A DNA stretch of 6,582 nt from Pseudomonadota bacterium. Lineage in GTDB: Bacteria; Pseudomonadota; Gammaproteobacteria; Steroidobacterales; Steroidobacteraceae. The stretch covers positions 1-6,582 of the forward strand of contig JAJYTX010000164.1 of assembly GCA_021792815.1 (NCBI GenBank), read 5' to 3'. Below are positions 1 to 5,026 of this stretch, piece by piece (the stretch's first letter is position 1; every line of letters starts with the position of its first letter). Both the position numbers and the translations under genes were made by a program. Under the pieces are notes generated by a model. The model saw only the letters and a program-made list of their open reading frames with translations. It ran no database searches and was not told the origin of the DNA.

Positions 1-165
1 ACGCTGGCCGAACGGGCTGTCCTTGCAGTACTCGGCATCGAGATGGATGGCCGCCGGGTTCATGGTGAGGGCGCTGAACAGCAGGTTGTCGGTCTCGGTG
101 ACGGTCCGGCGCACCGGGTGCTCGAAACGCTGGCCGACGGTGAATTCCTCGAAATAAAGTCCCAT
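1..165 (-). CDS. MaoC-like hotdog-fold (acyl-CoA) dehydratase, N-terminal part only
   Basis: The minus strand encodes 55 residues from an ATG at 165-163 and then leaves the window, so the C-terminal two thirds or so of a typical ~150-residue protein is missing. The reading begins MGLYFEEFTVGQ and continues with VRRTVTETDN, LLFSALTMNPAAIHLDAEY and SPFGQR. This is the usual N-terminal pattern of MaoC/hotdog hydratases, which hydrate or dehydrate enoyl-CoA type thioesters in the cytoplasm. His41 in IHLD matches the catalytic His of R-specific enoyl-CoA hydratases. The partner Asp, normally five residues earlier, is Asn36 here, so the exact chemistry is open. The subgroup resembles stand-alone MaoC proteins often found near CoA-transferase or lyase genes, but those neighbours would lie outside the window. 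No strong Shine-Dalgarno is present; GGGTGA lies about 6 nt before the ATG. Family assignment is fairly secure; the substrate is unknown. Confidence 0.82.
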   Translation of the reverse strand, partial: MGLYFEEFTVGQRFEHPVRRTVTETDNLLFSALTMNPAAIHLDAEYCKDSPFGQR

Positions 166-196
166 CAGTCGTCACCCGGGCGGGATAAGGTGAGTC

Positions 197-202
197 ATTA
201 TG
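197..202 (-). promoter_or_regulatory. candidate extended -10 promoter for the MaoC-like gene
   Basis: Read on the minus strand, CATAAT (five of six matches to TATAAT) is directly preceded by TGC, which fits the TGn of an extended -10 element. No convincing -35 lies 16-18 nt upstream, which extended -10 promoters tolerate. Transcription would begin near position 190 and leave an untranslated leader of about 25 nt before the ATG at 165. Seen by eye only. Confidence 0.45.
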
Positions 203-260
203 GCACCGAAGCGCCGCACTCCGGAAACACGGTGCCGCGGCCACGGCGCGCCGCCGCGCT

Positions 261-266
261 CATAAC
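261..266 (+). promoter_or_regulatory. CATAAC element upstream of cysI, candidate CysB half-site
   Basis: CATAAC starts 60 nt before the TATAGT box of cysI. The same hexamer starts 61 nt before the TATAGT box of cysH (4950-4955). In both places a CGCAGC follows within about 15 nt. In the enteric CysB regulon the activator binds upstream of or over the -35 region, and these promoters have poor -35 hexamers, so an activator site here is plausible. The assignment to CysB is inference from two occurrences. Confidence 0.25.
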
Positions 267-320
267 TGCCCGGGCGCAGCGCCAAACCACACGGTATTTA
301 GCCGGCCGGCGGGCCGCGCC

Positions 321-326
321 TATAGT
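321..326 (+). promoter_or_regulatory. candidate -10 box of the cysI promoter (leaderless arrangement)
   Basis: TATAGT matches the -10 consensus at five of six positions and stands out in very GC-rich surroundings. Only 8 nt separate it from the cysI ATG at 335, so transcription would start within about 0-4 nt of the start codon. The best -35 candidates (TTAGCC at 298-303, 17-bp spacer) match three of six bases, as expected for an activator-dependent promoter. The 8-mer CTATAGTC is repeated exactly in front of cysH. Confidence 0.5.
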
Positions 327-334
327 CCTGCGGC

Positions 335-2029
335 ATGTATCGCTACGATCAGACCGACCGTGAGCTGCTTCGCCAGCGGACCGAGCAGTTCCGTGAACAG
401 ACGCGGCGCTTTCTCGCCGGCGAGCTCACCGAGGACGCCTTCCGGCAGCTGCGCCTGCGCAGCGGGCTGTACCAGCAGCGCCACGCGCCGATGCTGCGCA
501 TCTCGGTGCCCTACGGACAGCTCGAGTCCGCGCAGCTGCGCCGGTTGGCGCACGTGGTGCGCCGCTACGACCGGGGATACGGCCATTTCACCACGCGCCA
601 GAACATCCAGCTCAACTGGCCGCGGCTCGAGCAGGTGCCGGATCTGCTCGCCGAGCTCGCCGAGGTGCAACTGCACAGCATTCAGGCGTGCGGCAACGAT
701 ACCCGCAACATCACCAGCGACTACCTCGCCGGCGTCGCCGCCGACGAGAGCGTCGATCCGCGGCCCTACTGCGAGCTGCTGCGCCAGTTCGTCGCGCTGC
801 ATCCGGAGTTCTACTGGCTGCCGCGCAAGTTCAAGTTCGGCTTCACGGGCGCCGCGGTCGATCGGGCCGCCACGCGCACCAACGACGCGGCGGTGCACGT
901 GTTGCGCCGCGACGGGCTCATCGGCTACCGCTTCTTCGTCGGCGGCGGTCTCGGCCGCCAGCCGATGCTCGCCCAGGAGATCAACGGCTTCGTGCCCGAG
1001 TCGGATCTGCTCATCTACGCCTGCGCCATCCTGCGGACCTTCAACCGCTTCGGGCGACGCGACAACATCCACAAGGCGCGCATCAAGATCGTGCTGCGCG
1101 AGTGGGGCCTGGAGCGCTTCCGCGCGGCGATCGAGCAGGAGTACGCCCGGATCACCGCGAGTGCCGAGGGCGGGCGGCTGAAGCTCTGGCCGCAGGACAT
1201 CGAGCGGATGCGCACTCACTTCAGCGCCCCGGCCTACCGGCCGCAGGCCGAGGCCGGCGCCGATCTCGAGGCGCTGGCGGCCCGCGAGCCGCGCTTTGCC
1301 GCCTGGCTCCAGCGCAACGTGCGGGCGCACAAGACGCCGGGCTACCGCGTCGTGTTCGTCTCGCTGAAAGCGCCGCAGCAGGTCCCGGGCGACTGCACGG
1401 CCGGACAGTTCGAAGTGCTGGCCGATGCGTGCGACGCGTACAGCTTCGGTGAGCTGCGCTCCACCTACGACCAGAACCTGGTGCTTGCCGATGTGGCCGA
1501 ACGCGACCTGTACGAGCTCTGGGGCAGGCTCGATGCGGCGCAGCTGGCCACACCCAACATCGGCCTGACCACCGATCTGATCGCCTGCCCCGGACTCGAC
1601 CTGTGCGGCCTCGCGAACGCTGGCACGACCGGCGTGGTGCGCGAGATCCACCGCCGCTTCGACTCGCTCGACGCGCAGTACGAAGTCGGTCCGATCCGCA
1701 TCACCCTCAGCGGCTGCATGAACGGCTGCGGTCATCACAGTGTCGGGCACATCGGCATCCTCGGCGTCGATAAGCACGGCGAAGAGTGGTACCAGGTCAC
1801 CCTCGGCGGCAGCCCCGGCAATGACGCCGCGATCGGCGAGCGGGTCGGCCGGGCGCTGTCGCGCAGCGAGATCGCCGACGGCGTCGAGCGGCTGATCCGC
1901 GCCTATCTCGAGCTGCGCGACGACGAGGAGACCTTCATCGAGTGCTATCGCCGGCTGGGCATGGAGCCGTTCAAGGCGCGCCTGTACGAGTCGCAGTCCG
2001 AGTCCGACTCGGAGGCGGCGGCGGCATGA
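335..2029 (+). CDS. cysI: sulfite reductase, siroheme/[4Fe-4S] hemoprotein (CysI-type)
   Basis: This 564-residue protein catalyses the six-electron reduction of sulfite to sulfide in cytoplasmic sulfate assimilation. It has the two-repeat nitrite/sulfite reductase architecture. Four cysteines bind the [4Fe-4S] cluster and bridge to siroheme: Cys418 and Cys424 (CPGLDLC, Cx5C) and Cys461 and Cys465 (SGCMNGCG, Cx3C). Likely siroheme/anion residues are Arg55 (MLRI), Arg88 (TTRQN), Arg124 (NDTRN) and Lys165/Lys167 (RKFK), matching the E. coli CysI active-site set. Tyr46 in GLYQQR and Cys119 in ACGNDTRN match the covalently linked Tyr-Cys pair of mycobacterial NirA; E. coli CysI lacks the Cys. No flavoprotein subunit (cysJ) is present in the window, so the electron donor may be ferredoxin or encoded elsewhere. 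A 12-residue Ser/Glu/Ala tail ends the protein. The ATG at 335 lacks a Shine-Dalgarno but sits just behind a -10 box. Nitrite reductase is the main alternative; the cysH/cysG/cysB context favours sulfite. Confidence 0.93.
   Translation: MYRYDQTDRELLRQRTEQFREQTRRFLAGELTEDAFRQLRLRSGLYQQRHAPMLRISVPYGQLESAQLRRLAHVVRRYDRGYGHFTTRQNIQLNWPRLEQVPDLLAELAEVQLHSIQACGNDTRNITSDYLAGVAADESVDPRPYCELLRQFVALHPEFYWLPRKFKFGFTGAAVDRAATRTNDAAVHVLRRDGLIGYRFFVGGGLGRQPMLAQEINGFVPESDLLIYACAILRTFNRFGRRDNIHKARIKIVLREWGLERFRAAIEQEYARITASAEGGRLKLWPQDIERMRTHFSAPAYRPQAEAGADLEALAAREPRFAAWLQRNVRAHKTPGYRVVFVSLKAPQQVPGDCTAGQFEVLADACDAYSFGELRSTYDQNLVLADVAERDLYELWGRLDAAQLATPNIGLTTDLIACPGLDLCGLANAGTTGVVREIHRRFDSLDAQYEVGPIRITLSGCMNGCGHHSVGHIGILGVDKHGEEWYQVTLGGSPGNDAAIGERVGRALSRSEIADGVERLIRAYLELRDDEETFIECYRRLGMEPFKARLYESQSESDSEAAAA
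1997..2015 (+). promoter_or_regulatory. hairpin overlapping the ribosome-binding site of the DUF934 gene
   Basis: Positions 1997-2003 (TCCGAGT) and 2007-2013 (ACTCGGA) form a perfect 7-bp stem with a 3-nt CCG loop. The stem ends inside GGAGG (2011-2015), the Shine-Dalgarno candidate 10 nt before the ATG at 2026. This would partly hide the site unless ribosomes translating the end of cysI open the stem, so it fits translational coupling. The structure is visible directly; its function is inferred. Confidence 0.4.
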
Positions 2030-2529
2030 GCCGGATCATTCGCGGGCGCGCCGTCGTCGAGGACGAGTGGAGCCTCGCCGTGGAGGGCGGCGTGCCGACT
2101 CCGGCGAGCGGCCGGCTGATCGTGCCGCTCGCCCGCTGGCGCAGCGAAGGCGAAGCGCTGCTGAGCGCTGCGGCCGTCGGGGTGCTGCTGCCCAACACCG
2201 AGGACGTCGAGGCCATCTACCCGCAGATCGCCGATCGACCGCTCATCGCGCTGCAGTTTCCCACTTTTTCCGACGGCCGGGCGCTGACCCAGGCCATGCT
2301 GTTGCGCGGCCGCCTGGGATACACCGGCGAGCTGCGGGCCGTGGGCGATGTGGTCCGTGACCTGGTGTTCTGGCTGGGCCGCTGCGGTTTCGATTGCCTC
2401 GTGCCGCGGCCCGATCAGGATCCGCAGGCCTGCCTGCAGGCGCTCGATGAGATCGGCGTCGCGTACCAGCCGGCCGCCGACGAACACACTTCGGTGTGGG
2501 CGCGCAGACGAGCGGCGGCCGCCGCCTGA
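2026..2529 (+). CDS. DUF934 family protein, sulfite-reductase-associated
   Basis: The 167-residue product starts at an ATG that overlaps the cysI stop as ATGA, so the two genes are translationally coupled. A GGAGG lies 10 nt upstream. The core of the family is clear: LIALQFPTFSDGR at about 73-85, then LLRGRLGYTGELRAVGDV at about 92-109 and GRCGFDCL at about 118-125. DUF934 proteins are regularly encoded beside cysI in proteobacteria and are often labelled as probable oxidoreductases of sulfite reduction, but I know of no demonstrated reaction. No cofactor-binding motif, signal peptide or membrane segment is visible. Cysteines are at 120, 124 and 136; Cys120 belongs to the conserved RCGFD motif. 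As I recall, the family usually has RDQLFY after the GELRA block where this protein has RDLVFW. The C-terminus is a low-complexity Arg/Ala stretch. Family call secure; role in assisting CysI is inference. Confidence 0.9.
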   Translation: MSRIIRGRAVVEDEWSLAVEGGVPTPASGRLIVPLARWRSEGEALLSAAAVGVLLPNTEDVEAIYPQIADRPLIALQFPTFSDGRALTQAMLLRGRLGYTGELRAVGDVVRDLVFWLGRCGFDCLVPRPDQDPQACLQALDEIGVAYQPAADEHTSVWARRRAAAAA

Positions 2530-2560
2530 GCCGCGCCGGGGCGCGCCCGCGGCTCAGGCG
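2523..2560. terminator. 13-bp perfect inverted repeat between convergent genes, candidate bidirectional terminator
   Basis: CGCCTGAGCCGCG (2523-2535) is the exact reverse complement of CGCGGCTCAGGCG (2548-2560), with a 12-nt GC-rich loop. The left arm contains the TGA stop of the DUF934 gene (2527-2529). The right arm contains the complement of the malQ TGA (2554-2556). The two stops therefore sit opposite each other in the stem. No T-tract follows on either strand, so it is not a classical intrinsic terminator. It may act as a strong transcript-end hairpin or with Rho. Confidence 0.55.
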
Positions 2561-3915
2561 CGCCCGCACAGCCGGTTGAGCTGACCCCAGTGCCGGGCGA
2601 GCTGCGGGGTCAGGGCATCAGCCGGCAGCTGCCAGCGCCAGTTCTGCGGCAGCTGGGTGCCCGGGGTATTCAGGCGCGCCTCGGAGCCGAGGCCGAGAAG
2701 GTCCTGGGCAGGGATGATCGCCAGCTGCCCGGCCGAATCGAGTGCCTGGCGGGCGAGCGCCTCCGGCATCGCCACCGACCCGGGCCCGATCACCTGATCG
2801 ACGTAGCGGCGCGCGGGCTCCGGGAGGCTGCGGTACCAGCCGAGCGTCGTGTCGTTGTCATGAGTGCCCGTGTAGACCACGCAGTCGGTCTCGATCCGCT
2901 GCGGCAGGTGCGGGTTGTCCGGCGAACCGTCGAACGCGAACTGCAGCACCCGCATGCCGGCCAGACCGAAGTCCCTGCGCAGGGCGAGCACATCCTCGGT
3001 GATGAACCCCAGATCCTCCGCAACGATGGGCAGCTCCCCGGTCTCCTCGCGCAGAATCTGCAGCAGCTCCCGCCCCGGCGTCGGACACCACCGGCCGCTG
3101 CGCGCATCCGGAGCCCCGGCGGGCACCGCCCAGTGCGCCGCGAACGCCCGGAAGTGATCGATGCGCAGCAGGTCCACCCGTGCCAGCTGCGCCTCGAGCC
3201 GCGCGCGCCAGTACGCGAACCGCTCGCGCTGCATGACCGGCCAGTCGTAAAGCGGATTGCCCCAGACCTGGCCGGTTTCCGAGAAGTAATCCGGCGGCAC
3301 CCCCGCGATGGCGGTCGGCCTGCCGAGCGCATCGAGTTGAAACTGCCCGCGGTACATCCAGGTCTCGGCCGACATCGGCCCGACATAAAACGGTAGATCA
3401 CCGAACAGCCGTACGCCGCGCGCGGCGGCATACTCGCGCAGCCTGCGCCACTGGACAAAGAACGCGAATTGCTCGAGGCGGATCCGCTCGATCTCGGCGG
3501 CGTGCGCCTGCCGGATCCGATCCAGGGCGGCGGCACTGCGCTCGCGCAGCTCCTCGGGCCAGCTCCACCAGCACGCGCCCCCGAGCCGCCCGCTCAGCAC
3601 CTCGAACATCGCGTAGTCATCGAGCCAGTCCCAGGTCGCCTGCTCAAACGCCCGGTGTTCCTCGGCAAGGGCCTCGGGCGGCGCCGCCCGGTCGAGAAAT
3701 TCCGCGTTGCCCGCGAAATCCGAACGCGCGAAATACGGCGAGCGATCCGCGCCGGTCGGGCCCAGCGGCAGAAACTGCCAGACGCTGAAACCGGCCTCGG
3801 CGAGCCAGTCGATGAAAGCACGTCCGCCGTGGCCGAGAGGCGCCGGGAGCGAGCCGAGGTGCAGCAGCACTCCACAGCGGCGCCGATCGAGCGTTGGCAG
3901 ACGCCGAGGAGTCAT
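2554..3915 (-). CDS. malQ: 4-alpha-glucanotransferase (amylomaltase, GH77)
   Basis: The enzyme transfers alpha-1,4-glucan segments between maltodextrins and belongs to cytoplasmic maltodextrin/glycogen metabolism. The GH77 catalytic residues are all present: nucleophile Asp253 in LRIDHFR, acid/base Glu300 in IVAEDLG, and transition-state stabiliser Asp353 in TGTHDND. Near the N-terminus are CGVLLHLGSLPAPLG, FLPLGPTG and SPYFARSDFAGN, the usual family entry motifs. At 453 residues it is on the short side of the bacterial ~500-residue form and much shorter than E. coli MalQ. The start chosen is the ATG at 3915-3913. An in-frame TTG at 3945-3943 would add ten residues and overlap the cysB stop as TTGA, with GAGG 11 nt upstream. 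Neither start has an ideal ribosome-binding site. It follows cysB by 26 nt (or overlaps it) and is probably cotranscribed with it. No glycogen or maltose genes are visible nearby. Function secure, start uncertain. Confidence 0.93.
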   Translation of the reverse strand: MTPRRLPTLDRRRCGVLLHLGSLPAPLGHGGRAFIDWLAEAGFSVWQFLPLGPTGADRSPYFARSDFAGNAEFLDRAAPPEALAEEHRAFEQATWDWLDDYAMFEVLSGRLGGACWWSWPEELRERSAAALDRIRQAHAAEIERIRLEQFAFFVQWRRLREYAAARGVRLFGDLPFYVGPMSAETWMYRGQFQLDALGRPTAIAGVPPDYFSETGQVWGNPLYDWPVMQRERFAYWRARLEAQLARVDLLRIDHFRAFAAHWAVPAGAPDARSGRWCPTPGRELLQILREETGELPIVAEDLGFITEDVLALRRDFGLAGMRVLQFAFDGSPDNPHLPQRIETDCVVYTGTHDNDTTLGWYRSLPEPARRYVDQVIGPGSVAMPEALARQALDSAGQLAIIPAQDLLGLGSEARLNTPGTQLPQNWRWQLPADALTPQLARHWGQLNRLCGRA

Positions 3916-3941
3916 CGCGCGCAGCGGGTCCGCAACGGCGC

Positions 3942-4913
3942 TCAACGCTGTGGCAGCCTCAGGTGCGCAAACAGCTCCGCGGTTTCCTCGACGGTCGCAG
4001 CGCGGTGCGCCCGCTCCACCAGGCGTCGCTCCAGGTGCGGCGCCAGCAGCTGCGCGAAATCATACATGTACTTGCGCAACAGCGTTCCGCGGCGGAATCC
4101 CAACCACGTGGTGTGCGCCGGCAACAGGTGCGAGGCATCGAGGATGGCCAGATCCTGCGCATCCTCCGCCACCGCCATCGGCGCCACGATTCCGACACCG
4201 AGTCCGAGCCGCACATACGTGACGATCACGTCCGCATCCTGGGCGGTGATGGCCACATTGGGCGTGACGCCCGCCCGGGCAAACGCCTCGTTGAGCGAGG
4301 AAGGGCCGGCGAAACTGAACGTGTAGGTGATGATCGGATAGGCCGACAGCGCCCGGTAGGTGAGCCGTCCGCCCGTGGCGAGCGGGTGACCGCGCGTCAC
4401 GATCACCACCCGGCTCCATCGGTAGCACGGCAGCAGCGTCAGGCTGGCGAAGCGCTGCTCCGAGCCGGTGGCGACCGCGCAGTCGATCCGGTCCTGCGCC
4501 ACCATCTGCGCGAGCTGCTCGGAGGTGCCCTGGTGCAGGTTGAGGCTCACATTGGGGTACTTGGCGCGGAACTCACGGATCACCGCCGGCAGCACGTAGC
4601 GCGCCTGGGTATGGGTGGTGCCGATCGAGAGGCTGCCGCGGCCCTCGTCGCGCAGCTCGGTGGACAGTCCGCGGATGCTCTGCACCTCCTGCAGCACGTG
4701 CAGCGCCCGGTCGATCACCTGCTGCCCCGCCGGAGTGACCCGCGTCAGGTTACGGCCCTCGCGCACGAAGATCTGGAAGCCGAGCTCGTCCTCGAGCAGC
4801 TTGATCTGCTTGCTGACGCCCGGCTGGGAGGTGTGCAGCTTCTGGGCCGCGGCGGTGATATTGAGCCCGCTCTGGGCGACGGCCGCCAGATAACGCAGTT
4901 GATGCAGTTTCAT
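3942..4913 (-). CDS. cysB: LysR-family sulfur-assimilation regulator CysB
   Basis: This 323-residue DNA-binding activator matches the length of enteric CysB (324). The winged helix-turn-helix occupies about residues 1-60 (MKLHQLRYLA, then AAQKLHTSQPGVSKQIKLLEDELGFQIF), with a linker helix to about 90 and a periplasmic-binding-protein-like effector domain after it. Anion/effector residues described for Klebsiella CysB are retained at Thr100, Thr102 and Gln103 (TTHTQARY) and Thr149 (VATG). The fifth, Thr202, is Ala here (TFSFAG). DADVIVTYVRLGLGVGIVAPMA (about 226-247) is typical of CysB/Cbl. The family activates sulfate-assimilation genes with N-acetylserine under sulfur limitation. It is divergent from cysH across a 113-bp gap and upstream of malQ. 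An in-frame ATG at 4979 would add 22 residues before the conserved MKLHQLRY; I prefer 4913 because it matches family length and sits just behind a -10-like box. A Cbl-type paralogue is the alternative; cys context favours CysB. Confidence 0.93.
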   Translation of the reverse strand: MKLHQLRYLAAVAQSGLNITAAAQKLHTSQPGVSKQIKLLEDELGFQIFVREGRNLTRVTPAGQQVIDRALHVLQEVQSIRGLSTELRDEGRGSLSIGTTHTQARYVLPAVIREFRAKYPNVSLNLHQGTSEQLAQMVAQDRIDCAVATGSEQRFASLTLLPCYRWSRVVIVTRGHPLATGGRLTYRALSAYPIITYTFSFAGPSSLNEAFARAGVTPNVAITAQDADVIVTYVRLGLGVGIVAPMAVAEDAQDLAILDASHLLPAHTTWLGFRRGTLLRKYMYDFAQLLAPHLERRLVERAHRAATVEETAELFAHLRLPQR

Positions 4914-4923
4914 GGCGCGGGAG

Positions 4924-4929
4924 AGTATC
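4924..4929 (-). promoter_or_regulatory. candidate -10 box of the cysB promoter (leaderless arrangement)
   Basis: On the minus strand GATACT matches TATAAT at four of six positions and lies 10 nt before the cysB ATG at 4913. A weak -35-like TGGATT lies 16 bp upstream. The start of transcription would fall within a few nt of the ATG. It is weaker than the cysI and cysH boxes, and rests partly on having the same geometry. Confidence 0.33.
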
Positions 4930-4949
4930 GCACGCTGCGCCGGACAATC

Positions 4950-4955
4950 CATAAC
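4950..4955 (+). promoter_or_regulatory. CATAAC element in the cysB-cysH intergenic region, candidate CysB half-site
   Basis: CATAAC starts 61 nt upstream of the cysH TATAGT box and is the counterpart of the copy at 261-266 upstream of cysI. Read on the minus strand it is GTTATG, lying about 37 nt upstream of the cysB ATG. A regulator bound here could serve both cysH activation and cysB autoregulation. Binding by CysB is inference; only the shared hexamer and spacing are seen. Confidence 0.25.
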
Positions 4956-5010
4956 CGACTCGCAGCATGACAGAAGCAATCATTCGTTCCGTGACCCGCG
5001 CTTCCATGGC

Positions 5011-5016
5011 TATAGT
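5011..5016 (+). promoter_or_regulatory. candidate -10 box of the cysH promoter (leaderless arrangement)
   Basis: TATAGT (five of six matches to TATAAT) lies 10 nt before the ATG at 5027, within the 8-mer CTATAGTC also found before cysI. A start 6-8 nt downstream would leave only about 3-5 nt of leader. No good -35 hexamer is visible, consistent with activator dependence. The box also helps decide the cysH start, because the ATGs at 4967 and 5006 would lie upstream of the transcript. Confidence 0.48.
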
Positions 5017-5026
5017 CGTCCGCGCC

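Noticed and set aside
273..310. Small GC palindromes (GGCGC-A-GCGCC at 273-283, GCCGGCCGGC at 301-310) upstream of cysI.
   Set aside because: Short GC-only dyads are frequent by chance at this base composition, and there is no second copy near cysH to support a regulatory role.
43..363. A 106-codon plus-strand frame over the left intergenic region.
   Set aside because: It overlaps the MaoC start antisense and the cysI start out of frame, has no ribosome-binding site and no recognisable content.
320..1777. A 485-codon open frame antisense to cysI.
   Set aside because: It lies opposite a gene with complete siroheme/[4Fe-4S] motifs. Its translation is rich in Ala, Arg, Glu, Val and Leu with no recognisable domain, as expected for the antisense of a GC-rich gene with strong third-position bias.
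2590..3396. A 268-codon open frame on the plus strand inside malQ.
   Set aside because: Antisense shadow of malQ, whose three catalytic motifs are intact.
3894..4970. A 358-codon open frame on the plus strand across cysB.
   Set aside because: Antisense shadow of cysB; low-complexity Arg/Gly/His-rich translation without motifs, and it would cover the divergent promoter region.
4967..5026. Longer cysH start at 4967 (or 5006), adding 20 or 7 residues.
   Set aside because: The extension has no family counterpart and runs through the -10 box at 5011-5016 and the region expected to hold the promoter.
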